NCBI GenBank assembly: GCA_001709035.1 | Contig: LVKA01000021.1 | Span: 186,001 to 250,000, forward strand | Reading direction: 5' to 3' | DNA: 64,000 nucleotides | DNA from: Candidatus Thiodiazotropha endoloripes | Lineage (GTDB): Bacteria > Pseudomonadota > Gammaproteobacteria > Chromatiales > Chromatiaceae | Part shown: positions 26,284-34,314 of the stretch, piece by piece | Position numbering within the stretch: the stretch's first letter is position 1 | How the letters are laid out: each line of letters starts with the position of its first letter | Notes under the pieces: generated by a model | Database searches by the model: none | What the model was told of the DNA's origin: nothing | The model's input: only the letters and a program-made list of their open reading frames with translations | Translations under genes and position numbers: made by a program

Positions 26284-28499
26284 TAGATACCCATCATATC
26301 GTTGCTGTGACTGGTGTCGTCAGGTGAGTCACTACCCATCTCAGTCAACGCGCCACTGAAATTAGCGCCAGACGAATGCTGATCATTATTTGAGGTGATT
26401 TGCCCTCCTCCCCACCAATCTGGCTCCGCTTTTGCGTACCAATGTTCAGGTGTCGTTGGTTTATAGGTTTCTCGCATTGCTTGCGCTACCCGCTTAATAT
26501 CCGACGGGAGATCATCTTTCTCCTTCACAGGCAGCGGTAGACGTAACTTGAGAAGCTTTCCACCCTCTATAAAGGCAAAGGCCTGGCCTTTCGGCAAAGC
26601 CGTCAAATCTGCAGGCTCGAGCATCGGCACATCTTGCGTCGTGATACGATCTTCATTGCGAGATGTAAAATGAGTATCAGAATCTGGGTCAGAGCTATCA
26701 TTGACACCACTGACCAACATATGCTGGCTTATTTGTACTGACGGCAGTTGATTCGTCAAAAATTCTGAGGTCTGTTTATTTTTTACACGCAACATTATCA
26801 ACGTATTAAAGTTGCCTTGAATCACACCAGCTTTATGTACATCACCAATTCCGGCAATAATGTCATCACCGGTTTGCGTGTAACCGGTAAACTGAAATCC
26901 GGATCCACCGGCTTTATTGATCATTGGGATGAATTGAGATCCCACAAGCTCATTAAATTCATCACCATGGAGGGCAATTTTGGGTGGAGGAAGTTTTGGA
27001 TCAGCCTCACCGATATCGGGTAGCTGGGATTCAGTACCATGCTTATAGATTCGGCCTGAGACAGACGTTAAATCGGCAAACATCGAGGCGCCGACCGCTC
27101 CCCCGACGATTGCATCGGAAAGACAATCTAAGCCGACATAAACAACAGCTCGCTGCTGTATGACAGAATACCAATCAAAGATCGGGCGTTCATCCTTGAG
27201 ATCGAAGTAGTTCGGTGCAATGAGTTCTGCGACCTGGCCAGTTGTTAGCTTCTCAAGTAAGGGACCCACAGACGAAATGATCTTGTCGTAGTAGGTTCGA
27301 TCATATCGAAATGCGCCTAATAGGCCTTCCAAGATAGGATCATAGATTTCTTTCTGTTGCGTGTACCTAAGGATGGCAATCGCCGTATGATTCCGACCTT
27401 TAAGCGCTTGCGGAAGCTTCTTTTCGTCAACATCCGATTCAAGCATTGCAACATGCTGTTCCCAACCCTTGTCACCATTCAGGCCCAGTGACATCATTCC
27501 AAACTCAACCAACAACGGATCGATATTAAAGATGTATCTGGATATCAGGTTGTAATCAGGTCGTTTACCCAAGGCGACAAGCGCGCGAGCAACGATGTTG
27601 ACAAATCGCCAGGCGAACTCTTTAAAAGCAACAGAATTACCTTGACTCGGAAGCTGATCAGATATCCGAGTCGCCACCTCTGTGACACGCTCGAAGTTAC
27701 CTACAGCGTTGTACCTGGCACTGATGTCTGGATATCCGAGATGAAAGATATAGCAAGCCCTGCTTGCCTTGCGCGCTTCAACGAAGGTACGGGTCATCAA
27801 TTCCGCATCCCCTTTGGGGTCAAAGACAATCACCACATCCCCTCGGTGAATATCCTGAGTAATCAGAATCTCGGCCAAACGAGTCTTTCCAACGCGAGTG
27901 GTACCCAGCACCAGGGTGTGCCCTACCCGCTCGGAGAGATCTTGGTATTGATCCCGCTCACCTTCCAGTAGGCCAACCGCATGGATCTCAGGTTTTCCGC
28001 CGATATCGGGTCGTGGACGCCAAGGATTGAACGGACTATCCAAGAGTAGCGCATCACCAATGCGCTTCAGTAACCACGTAGTCTCCCAGGCAATTGGACG
28101 CGACCGTATCCAGGCATTCAAACCTGATTGTTGCGTGTACTGATCTCCAAAAAGGCGGATATCTCTCAGTCTCTGAACGTGAATTTGTTTCCATACAAAG
28201 CCTTTCCCCAAGAACAGCTTTCGTTTAGAAACAGGAATCTTATGGCTGGTCAAGGCGTATCGAGGCAATCGAGTCAACCGTTTTCGGTACCGGATGACCT
28301 TAAATCCCTGTATAGCACGCCAGCACCCGGCAAGTATCATCAACCCCCCAGAAGTCATAGCCGTAGTGGGTGTTAACAAGGTGATATAGGGGCTGTAAAT
28401 CAGAAGACCCCCGATCGGTACAGCTACCATCGCTGTATAGAGCTCCACAGGTGGCCTGAGAAGTGATTGAAGCGGGAAATTGCCTCCTACCGCCATCAC
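26283..28499 (-). CDS. traD: TraD-type coupling protein ATPase
   Basis: This 738-residue type IV coupling protein has N-terminal membrane helices (about 22-60) and Walker A LGTTRVGKT at residues 198-206. Walker B VVIVFDPKGD lies about 20 residues later, followed by a second ATPase block including ALHGDEFNELVGSQF and an acidic tail. It couples the relaxase-DNA complex to the secretion channel at the inner membrane. Length and motifs match TIGR03743 (SXT TraD). It overlaps the lytic transglycosylase gene by four bases. Confidence 0.9.
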   Translation of the reverse strand: MMAVGGNFPLQSLLRPPVELYTAMVAVPIGGLLIYSPYITLLTPTTAMTSGGLMILAGCWRAIQGFKVIRYRKRLTRLPRYALTSHKIPVSKRKLFLGKGFVWKQIHVQRLRDIRLFGDQYTQQSGLNAWIRSRPIAWETTWLLKRIGDALLLDSPFNPWRPRPDIGGKPEIHAVGLLEGERDQYQDLSERVGHTLVLGTTRVGKTRLAEILITQDIHRGDVVIVFDPKGDAELMTRTFVEARKASRACYIFHLGYPDISARYNAVGNFERVTEVATRISDQLPSQGNSVAFKEFAWRFVNIVARALVALGKRPDYNLISRYIFNIDPLLVEFGMMSLGLNGDKGWEQHVAMLESDVDEKKLPQALKGRNHTAIAILRYTQQKEIYDPILEGLLGAFRYDRTYYDKIISSVGPLLEKLTTGQVAELIAPNYFDLKDERPIFDWYSVIQQRAVVYVGLDCLSDAIVGGAVGASMFADLTSVSGRIYKHGTESQLPDIGEADPKLPPPKIALHGDEFNELVGSQFIPMINKAGGSGFQFTGYTQTGDDIIAGIGDVHKAGVIQGNFNTLIMLRVKNKQTSEFLTNQLPSVQISQHMLVSGVNDSSDPDSDTHFTSRNEDRITTQDVPMLEPADLTALPKGQAFAFIEGGKLLKLRLPLPVKEKDDLPSDIKRVAQAMRETYKPTTPEHWYAKAEPDWWGGGQITSNNDQHSSGANFSGALTEMGSDSPDDTSHSNDMMGI

Positions 28500-29029
28500 A
28501 TGACCCTCATCAGGTGATAGCTTCTGATTCGACGTACTGATCTCACAGGAGACGCTGGAGCGCCATACAGTTTTAGAACTTTATGGACATACGCTTGTGT
28601 TTCAGAATACGGGGGTATGCCATTGTATCGATCAACAGCATTCTCACCGGCATTGTATGCTGCCAAGACAAGGTCTAGCCGGCCATGGAACCTGTTGAAC
28701 AGAAAACGTAGATATCGCATTCCTCCCTGCAGGTTTTGATAAGGGTCGTAGGAATCCACGACTGCAAATCGCTCAGCGGTGGCCGGCATAAGCTGCATAA
28801 GCCCAACCGCGCCTTTCTTAGACACCACAGCAGACTGCCAGTCTGACTCTACGGTTATCAAAGCGTGAATCAAATCCGCTGATAGGCCGTAGTGTTTAGC
28901 AAATGACGTCGCAACGGTTTTGAGTTCCTCTCGCGAGGGGATACTCTGATTCGATGAGACAGACGACGCCCCAAGCATCATCGTCAATACGAAAATAAAT
29001 CTTAGTTTTGTAGAGGAGATAAACATCAT
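28496..29029 (-). CDS. Conjugation lytic transglycosylase (SLT)
   Basis: This 177-residue exported protein has a signal peptide, then an SLT domain: catalytic Glu in ALITVESDWQ, then GAVGLMQLMPATAERF, NLQGGMRYLRFLF and LVLAAYNAGENAV. It opens the peptidoglycan for the transfer channel (VirB1-like). Four-base overlaps with both neighbours place it firmly in the operon between the TIGR03759-like gene and traD. Confidence 0.9.
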   Translation of the reverse strand: MMFISSTKLRFIFVLTMMLGASSVSSNQSIPSREELKTVATSFAKHYGLSADLIHALITVESDWQSAVVSKKGAVGLMQLMPATAERFAVVDSYDPYQNLQGGMRYLRFLFNRFHGRLDLVLAAYNAGENAVDRYNGIPPYSETQAYVHKVLKLYGAPASPVRSVRRIRSYHLMRVM

Positions 29030-29718
29030 TCGCCAGACGACGACATTATTTCGCCAACATTCAGAGTTATGAGCTTTTGCCTCACCCGATCAGGATCAAT
29101 ACCGATCTCTCTCGCCCAGGTTTGAATGTTATCGACTGACTCGACGCCATAGAAGTAAAGATCCACCGGTTTAGACGTCGCCTTTGCCAGGGTTGGCGCT
29201 ATTCGCTTGTAACAAACAGACTCAATATCGCAGGGAAGCGTGATATTAACCCGCTTTCTTTGGTGCTTTACCTTCTTCGTTTTCGCAATGGCTGGGGCTC
29301 CTTCATAAAGAGGCGCATTCGGATAGAGCTTTGCGTACTCAGCCAAGTAGGCTTTTTCAAAGGCGCGTTCACGCACAAGTCGATTGTGCTCGATGATGGC
29401 CAATCGTCGAGCATAGTGTTGACGCTCCTGAACTGACTCAGCATTGATTCCGAGTACCTGCAATGGACTCAGGTTTGGCGTCCAATTACCACGAGGGCCT
29501 TTCATGATGCGCTGATATCGCTCAGTCTCGGTCTCACTCAGTCCCCAACCATCAAACCCCATTGCCTCTGCATTAACAGCGGTAGAGTTGAGATTTGATA
29601 TTTCAACACCGGTTTGTTTGACCTCATCACCATACGAGATCGAAAAAAAAGTGGCGCTCAGGAAGAACGCCAAAGCACGGGTGGAGGTCGAGCAAAATGA
29701 AGAGAAATAATTAGTCAC
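29026..29718 (-). CDS. Conjugative element protein, PFL_4693 family (TIGR03759)
   Basis: This 230-residue exported protein is read here from the GTG at 29718, which overlaps the pilL stop and leaves a normal signal peptide (MTNYFSSFCSTSTRALAFFL). A longer frame to 29781 runs inside pilL. The mature part with WGLSETETERYQRIMKGPRG, LSPLQVLGI and CDIESVCYKRIAP is typical of TIGR03759. Periplasmic; role in mating-pair formation inferred from context. Confidence 0.8.
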   Translation of the reverse strand: MTNYFSSFCSTSTRALAFFLSATFFSISYGDEVKQTGVEISNLNSTAVNAEAMGFDGWGLSETETERYQRIMKGPRGNWTPNLSPLQVLGINAESVQERQHYARRLAIIEHNRLVRERAFEKAYLAEYAKLYPNAPLYEGAPAIAKTKKVKHQRKRVNITLPCDIESVCYKRIAPTLAKATSKPVDLYFYGVESVDNIQTWAREIGIDPDRVRQKLITLNVGEIMSSSGE

Positions 29719-30349
29719 GACACTGGCCTCGTTTGTTGTATGCGTGGGGGTAACACCAATAAACACGCTGAGGCCAGGCAACCGTCATATCACGTGAGAT
29801 GGTTTTACAGTTGTGGCTGAGAGAGAGCGGATAAATCTGTTCAGACTTCGTTTCTGATTCTTCGAAACCCAGGAGTTTCAGGCCATTGTGTGGCCCAGAT
29901 TTGGTGACAATAGGATCGTCTTGGTAGGGATAAGGTAATTCAAATGAAACCATCCTATGAACAGGATCGACCACCAGCAACCAAGGATTCCCTGCAATGA
30001 TCGCGAGCGATTCCATAACAGAGAAATGCTTGAGAGATCGTTGGTGCTGGGGCAGCCTTGCATCGAGCAACACACGAATTTCTGGATCCGCGGTAAAGCC
30101 CTGCGTCAGGGTGTAGCTGGTACCGGCAAGCAGATCCTTCATTGCACGCTCAACGGTTAGAGAGTCGGGTGCAATACGCCCCATTGGGGCCTCTAGCGGA
30201 TTAATCTGGCCAGGAGAAGGCGGGGCTTTCCGATAGCCTGTGTACCGAGCGTCACGGTCTGTTACAGCAGCGACGTCATCCAATCCGTGAGACAGGCAAT
30301 CTTGTGTAACAATTACTGCGAACAACAGCATCAAAACGTTTACTCTCAT
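29711..30349 (-). CDS. pilL: PilL-like protein (PFGI-1-class element)
   Basis: This 212-residue exported protein has a signal peptide (MRVNVLMLLFAVIVTQDCLS), then a short domain with MKDLLAGTSYTLTQG, LDARLPQHQRSLKHFSVM and ESLAIIAGNPWLLVVDPVHRMVSFEL, similar to TIGR03748 PilL and STN/secretin-N-like folds. It is the first gene of the conjugation operon. A 744-base noncoding region with an intrinsic terminator at 30464-30488 lies upstream, so its expression depends on read-through or a promoter downstream of that terminator. Confidence 0.75.
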   Translation of the reverse strand: MRVNVLMLLFAVIVTQDCLSHGLDDVAAVTDRDARYTGYRKAPPSPGQINPLEAPMGRIAPDSLTVERAMKDLLAGTSYTLTQGFTADPEIRVLLDARLPQHQRSLKHFSVMESLAIIAGNPWLLVVDPVHRMVSFELPYPYQDDPIVTKSGPHNGLKLLGFEESETKSEQIYPLSLSHNCKTISRDMTVAWPQRVYWCYPHAYNKRGQCRD

Positions 30350-30463
30350 TGATTCACTCGCATGGCTAAGGTCCAGAAATCAAGTCTCGTGGTTAGGCTG
30401 CCACAAAAGATCAGAAAAGACGCTGGAAAAAGTTTTTGCGCCAAAAACATTTATGGAATACAG

Positions 30464-30488
30464 AAAAAAGGCCAGCGAAGCGCTGGCC
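30464..30488 (-). terminator. Intrinsic terminator upstream of pilL
   Basis: The minus strand reads GGCCAGCG-CTT-CGCTGGCC followed by TTTTTT (+ strand stem 30470-30488, A-run from 30464). An eight-base perfect GC-rich stem with a T-run is a textbook Rho-independent terminator. It lies about 115 bases before the pilL start. Confidence 0.8.
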
Positions 30489-30684
30489 GGGATGGAAATC
30501 ACGTCAGGCCATGCGAATTCAATTAGCCGTCAGCTCGATTAAAGAAAGGCCTTTGCAAAGGTTCTCGCTACAACCCATTCGCATTCGATCTGATTTAAGC
30601 CGGACAGATCAATCGAGAAGGCACGCTAACTGCGTACAAAGGGTGCCGCGTAAATTCCGGCCACGGCGACCGGCTTTGCTGAAA

Positions 30685-30742
30685 GAAGACCTACGGTCTT
30701 CCCGCATAACCCCAAAACAAGATCATCCGGGAAGACCGTAGG
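30685..30742 (-). repeat. 15-bp inverted repeat with competing hairpin
   Basis: CCTACGGTCTTCCCG (30690-30704) and its exact complement CGGGAAGACCGTAGG (30728-30742) can form a 15-bp stem. The left arm can instead pair with the bases before it: GAAGACC-TAC-GGTCTTC (30685-30701). The two folds exclude each other, as in an attenuator, though a DNA-binding or nicking site is also possible. Confidence 0.6.
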
Positions 30743-30971
30743 ACGTAGCTGTAAGGGGCACCGAAGGGTAAAAAACCCTCCGGTGCTTATCGTTGAAGAT
30801 AACGCTTCACGGGCGTCTTAATAAACCAGGATTATCTTGTCGGAGATACCTGGTATCAACACCCAACCCGAAGGTTCGACCGTATTTTCAGGGTGCGGTT
30901 ACAGTCTTGGGTGCGGCAAGGCCGCTATGGTGCACCAATATACCGAGGCGCGGCGGTATGAAATCCAGTTC

Positions 30972-31000
30972 AGTATAACCTTGATATGACAATGCTTGAA
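30972..31000 (-). promoter_or_regulatory. Putative promoter of the pilL-upstream RNA
   Basis: On the minus strand TTCAAG (30995-31000) and TATACT (30972-30977) are 17 bases apart. The -10 fits 5 of 6 consensus bases and the -35 only 3 of 6. Predicted start is just before the pseudoknot. Confidence 0.4.
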
Positions 31001-31030
31001 CCATCTAAAAAAGATATTGATCAATACTGC

Positions 31031-31060
31031 AAAAAAAAGCCCGCACTCAAGAGTGTGGGC
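31031..31060 (-). terminator. Intrinsic terminator after DUF3577 gene
   Basis: The minus strand reads GCCCACACTC, a short loop, GAGTGCGGGC, then eight T (+ strand A-run 31031-31038). The ten-base stem has one mismatch. It lies 34 bases past the stop of the DUF3577 gene and separates it from the RNA-like region below. Confidence 0.75.
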
Positions 31061-31093
31061 TTTCTTCAAGGAAATATGATATTTCCAATAGGT

Positions 31094-31705
31094 TTATGAC
31101 TCAGACGGCATCTGGATGTTAACAGAATAACTGCCAGGCAATCCTTGTCCGTCTGTCACAGGAGAGTGGCTGTACGCATTACCATTTATGGGGCCACTAG
31201 TGGTCTCTGAATGGGCTTGGTCAACTTTATCGGATTCTGAACTCGCTTCCTGCTGATCAGCTGAAACTGCTGCAGGCGTTTGGTCGTCATCCTTCGCTCC
31301 TTCAGTATCGGATGGTTGGGGAGCGGAGTAAACAGTTTTTCCATCTACTTTGACCCACATGATCCGAAGTAACCGGCCTTTGAGGGTGACACGCAACTTA
31401 CCATCCTTTTCGTAAGGTTCGTCTGGGTACATATCACCAATATTGAAACCGGCAAGAACTTTGTGTTCCTTATCATTAATAACATCTTCAAATTCCTGGA
31501 TGACTTTCTCTGACTCTGCGCCAGTTGCTTTCACATCAAAGAAAACATAAGAAATGGCATCACGAGGACCATGAAAAGCAGAAATTGATACCGCCCAAAA
31601 CGGTGTGAACCGTTGGCCTGCTTTTGGTTTGACTTCACGGGCTCTGCCCAAATAACCAAGGCCAGTAGTGTGCAGATCAAAATACAGATTGTTGGAAGTG
31701 CTCAT
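31094..31705 (-). CDS. DUF3577 family protein of conjugative elements
   Basis: This 203-residue protein reads LYFDLHTTGLGYLGRAREVKP at the N-terminus, typical of DUF3577, then FDVKATGAESEKVIQEFEDVI and VTLKGRLLRIMWVKVDG. An acidic, Ser/Glu-rich tail starts at about residue 140. The start at 31705 is supported by AGGAG eight bases upstream; the frame extends to 31756 without need. Role unknown, but the family is a fixed part of the PFGI-1-class maintenance region. It has its own terminator and, probably, a promoter at 31915-31944 with a structured leader. Confidence 0.8.
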   Translation of the reverse strand: MSTSNNLYFDLHTTGLGYLGRAREVKPKAGQRFTPFWAVSISAFHGPRDAISYVFFDVKATGAESEKVIQEFEDVINDKEHKVLAGFNIGDMYPDEPYEKDGKLRVTLKGRLLRIMWVKVDGKTVYSAPQPSDTEGAKDDDQTPAAVSADQQEASSESDKVDQAHSETTSGPINGNAYSHSPVTDGQGLPGSYSVNIQMPSES

Positions 31706-31816
31706 AGTGAATCTCCTAATTAATCGAAAAAAATCAGAAGACGCACCAATGCCCACAAGGGATGGTTTGTCCCCTGAGGGTTGAGTGATGTGGAAAGAAC
31801 TCCCGCTTTAAAAGCG

Positions 31817-31893
31817 CCAAGTCTGATGGAGCGATGACTTGGTGGGTGCAGCAAGTGCTGCAGTTGTATCCATATACCGGGATACGTCGGTAA
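31817..31893 (-). ncRNA. Structured leader RNA, second copy of pseudoknot element
   Basis: Minus strand: TACCG (31888-31892) pairs CGGTA (31875-31879) and GTATCC (31880-31885) pairs GGATAC (31866-31871), an H-type pseudoknot. The GCAGC-ACTT-GCTGC hairpin follows at 31848-31861, then CCAAGTC/GACTTGG (31817-31823, 31836-31842). The order of helices and their spacing equal those at 30860-30960 while most paired bases differ. It lies in the 5' leader of the DUF3577 gene, about 110 bases before its start. Confidence 0.55.
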
Positions 31894-31914
31894 GAAAATC
31901 GCTTTACAATTAAA

Positions 31915-31944
31915 TTAGTAGCTGATGACCACAGTATCTGTCAA
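31915..31944 (-). promoter_or_regulatory. Putative promoter of the DUF3577 leader
   Basis: Minus strand: perfect TTGACA (31939-31944), 18-base spacer, TACTAA (31915-31920). Predicted start is about 15 bases before the pseudoknot. The -10 is weak. Confidence 0.5.
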
Positions 31945-31958
31945 GCACAAGTCGAAAA

Positions 31959-32240
31959 TCAGTCAATAAATCGTGATGGATTTACTGCATTCCTTCGGCC
32001 TACTGAAACGAGATCTAGGTCAGTGAAAAGGTATTGTATGAACTGTTTCAGAATCAGAACACGCTCCTGGCCATGTTGTCGCAGTGCGCTTGGAATCCTG
32101 ACAAAGGTAGATTGTAACACCAAGCCGATTGAGATCTGCCGCAGCACACGAATGTCCCTTTTGCTGAAAAGCCCTTTCTCGCTCACCCCTTTGCGCTCGA
32201 TCCCTAATCGAGCGCCCGCGATCTGAACCAGATTACCCAC
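31959..32240 (-). CDS. Uncertain small ORF
   Basis: A 93-codon frame opens with GTG and reads MGNLVQIAGARLGIERKG. It is basic, not recognised, and partly overlaps another open minus-strand frame (about 32205-32397, hydrophobic, no good start). There is no clear ribosome site. It may be real, or a decayed gene between the DUF3158-like gene and the DUF3577 promoter. Confidence 0.25.
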   Translation of the reverse strand: MGNLVQIAGARLGIERKGVSEKGLFSKRDIRVLRQISIGLVLQSTFVRIPSALRQHGQERVLILKQFIQYLFTDLDLVSVGRRNAVNPSRFID

Positions 32241-32396
32241 TTGTCAGGTCCTGGCGCAGCATTCCAATAGCAAACACCAGATACCTTGGCCCAGGAATTC
32301 AACAGTGAAAAGTTATTGATCCAATGATGGCCGACAATATTTGCGACAGCGACCATCAAGAAAAACGCGATGAATGTTCCTCGTAGAACATTCAGA

Positions 32397-32957
32397 CTAA
32401 ACGTGACTCTTTAAGGAATTGGCAGATCTGATCTGCTCCAGGGCCTTCTCGATCCGAGCACGCTTGAAAGCGACAATGCCTGCCACATAGTTAAGCTCGA
32501 TTCGCCGACGCTCAAATTTCAGCATCTTCTCTCTCAGTTCTTCCGGGCACTGGAGTAACATCTCATCGGATAATTGAGCACGACGGCGATTATTGAGGAG
32601 ATTGCCTTTACCATCAGTACGGTGATTCCGCCACTTCAGAATATTGTAGGAACGGTCAAACGAGTAAGCGATGTAGTAAGGGGAAACATGTTTACCCTGA
32701 ACCTTTGTGCCTTTAACAACTGGTACACCGACCAGCTCCACGTTGGCTCGATCTCGAAAGATACGTGCTACTTCCATCAAATGCTTGACTTGAGCATCGG
32801 CGGCCTCAATCGCGCCTTCGAGCTCTTTAAGTGTACGAAATGGGTATTCTATCAACTCCGCCCAGTCCCTCTGGGACTCAGGATAGATGACATCATTGCC
32901 ATATCCAGTGATATTCTTCATTGTGTTGTCCATTGTAGGAGCGATTGTTTGTAACAT
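32397..32957 (-). CDS. DUF3158-like protein
   Basis: This 186-residue protein has RSYNILKWRNHRTDGKG and LREKMLKFERRRIELNYVAGI, which recall the LRWR...DGKG and ER-RI-LN segments of the DUF3158 family found between the PFL_4669-like and ssb genes of PFGI-1-class elements. The order here (after the PFL_4669 homologue) agrees. Helical, basic, cytoplasmic; a DNA-maintenance role is only inferred. Start at 32957 has AGGT seven bases upstream. Confidence 0.6.
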   Translation of the reverse strand: MLQTIAPTMDNTMKNITGYGNDVIYPESQRDWAELIEYPFRTLKELEGAIEAADAQVKHLMEVARIFRDRANVELVGVPVVKGTKVQGKHVSPYYIAYSFDRSYNILKWRNHRTDGKGNLLNNRRRAQLSDEMLLQCPEELREKMLKFERRRIELNYVAGIVAFKRARIEKALEQIRSANSLKSHV

Positions 32958-33080
32958 TTATCTACCTATCGAATACTACTTTAAGTCTTTCTTATTTGTC
33001 ATTCCAATCACAAAATCCTTGATGCAGACATCTATGAATTGAAGGGAGGTTCCCTCCCTTACCCTTAAAGGGAGGGAGTT

Positions 33081-33905
33081 CTAATTGGTCATGGCCTTCG
33101 TGTTACCAAGTCGGTCATGGTTTTCCTGCACATACTCTTCGGTCTTTGCTGCAGGCATCCGGACACTGTAGTAACGGGCGGAGAAGGCTGCCACAGGTTT
33201 TGGGGTAAATTCCGGTCTCTTCAGGCCTCTGAGAATAGCATCAGACACTTGGCCTCGCTTTGCTACAGTCTCTTTCGCTTTAGCATTGCCCTGAAGCAGA
33301 TCGTTTGTAGTTAGGCCAGAGAATTTGTAGCCAAATGCCGATTCAAAAGCACCTCGAACCGCACGGCCACCCTTGTGAATCAATCGAAAGGCCTCTTTAT
33401 CTGCCAATCGACCTACATGTTGCGCCTGCATCGCCAGTCGTACCAGCCGATCGTATTCACTGAGCAGACTGGCGCCGATGTATGAATAGGGTGTCGAAAA
33501 ACGAATTTCGACGATAAGCGGTTCAATGCTATGAGCCTCAGAATGACTAAGACCTGGCGCAGACACCAATGATTGATCAGCCGTCTGGGTCAACTCCTCA
33601 ATAAGCGCTTTTTGACGTTTCAGTGTTTCCTCAACCTGGAGCAGTTTTTCCCATGCCCAAGGGCAGTCTTTTACTGCGCCATGCCAGACTGCCGTCAGTA
33701 GTGAGCCAAATCCACGCAGCCCAATGATCCGATCTTTTTTCTCTTTTTCGCGACGCCCATTGAAAAGCAGTTGGCTCTGCAGTGTCTCCAACTTCAGAGT
33801 TGAGCTCGCTTGTAGTCGACCCACTCGGGCTTTGTCCAGTTTGTCTGCATCAATGGTCTGCAGTGTGGTTGGGGACTGTGGATCTTGTTTACTAGCATCT
33901 GCCAT
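33081..33905 (-). CDS. PFL_4669-like conjugative element protein (TIGR03761)
   Basis: This 274-residue protein shows DRIIGLRGFGSLLTAVWHGA, IVEIRFSTPYSYIGASLLSEYDRLVRLAM and FRLIHKGGRAVRGAFESAFGYKF, all matching the TIGR03761 pattern. The start at 33905 has AGGAG eight bases upstream; the ATG at 33911 is too close to it. Function is unknown, but it is a constant member of the replication/maintenance region of these elements. No signal peptide. The HTH gene upstream ends 103 bases before it. Confidence 0.85.
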   Translation of the reverse strand: MADASKQDPQSPTTLQTIDADKLDKARVGRLQASSTLKLETLQSQLLFNGRREKEKKDRIIGLRGFGSLLTAVWHGAVKDCPWAWEKLLQVEETLKRQKALIEELTQTADQSLVSAPGLSHSEAHSIEPLIVEIRFSTPYSYIGASLLSEYDRLVRLAMQAQHVGRLADKEAFRLIHKGGRAVRGAFESAFGYKFSGLTTNDLLQGNAKAKETVAKRGQVSDAILRGLKRPEFTPKPVAAFSARYYSVRMPAAKTEEYVQENHDRLGNTKAMTN

Positions 33906-34008
33906 GATCATTGCTCCTAGATTCGGTCGTTCAACTATGTCTTATCATGAAAACTGCGCCAGGTATCCGAGAAAAGATTCCAAGCATCTGTCTTTTGTCG
34001 CAGTTGGA

Positions 34009-34293
34009 TTACTGGGCCAAATTCCTATCATCTATCTCTCTGTAAACCTTCCATAGATCCTGTCCCAGTCTCTTCTCGAGTAGCTGTCGCAGTCCTTCAG
34101 GAGGGGTTCTTTCTCCTCTCAATGTCAGATAGAAATGGGTTCGGGTGAACCCTGCCTCAGTGGCCGTTTCCTCCACGCCTCTTCCGGCCAGTTTGAGCAG
34201 GAACGGCACGCTCATCTCCATCGGCACGCCTTTTTCGGCATGGATTTGGAGCAACTGCTGTATGTTCTCCATCGCTGTTACCATTGATATCAT
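34009..34293 (-). CDS. Small helix-turn-helix regulator
   Basis: This 94-residue protein has a central FLLKLAGRGVEETATEAGFTR with THFYLTLRGERTPPEGLRQLLEKRLG, which has the spacing of a helix-turn-helix with a recognition helix near TRTHFYLTL. It is probably a DNA-binding regulator of the maintenance genes. Several ATG codons (34293, 34284, 34269) compete for the start; the longest is given. It lies directly downstream of the 250-bp structured segment 34315-34564. Confidence 0.6.
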   Translation of the reverse strand: MISMVTAMENIQQLLQIHAEKGVPMEMSVPFLLKLAGRGVEETATEAGFTRTHFYLTLRGERTPPEGLRQLLEKRLGQDLWKVYREIDDRNLAQ

Positions 34294-34314
34294 CGATTCA
34301 ATAAATCCGATTTC

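Larger units (their letters stand above)
30464..30966 (-). ncRNA. Candidate ~500-nt structured noncoding RNA upstream of pilL
   Basis: No coding frame with coding character occurs here. Read on the minus strand, a promoter-like pair at 30972-31000 would start transcription near 30966. The first elements are an H-type pseudoknot (ATACCG pairs CGGTAT; GCGCC pairs GGTGC, 30932-30959), a GCGGC-CTT-GCCGC hairpin (30913-30925) and a CACCCAA/TTGGGTG stem (30860-30866, 30907-30913). Later come a GCACCG hairpin near 30758-30786, a 15-base perfect inverted repeat (30690-30704, 30728-30742) and a terminator at 30464-30488. A second diverged copy of the 5' part lies at 31817-31893. Function unknown; a DNA-level role such as oriT is an alternative. 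Confidence 0.5.

Noticed and set aside
31817-31893. Known pseudoknot riboswitches (preQ1, SAM-II) for the leader RNA
   Set aside because: Helix order is H-type, but the conserved loop bases of those classes as I remember them are absent, and the genes downstream do not fit.
33030-33080. GGGAGG-rich hairpin after the PFL_4669-like gene as terminator
   Set aside because: Strong stem but no T-run on the minus strand, so not an intrinsic terminator.
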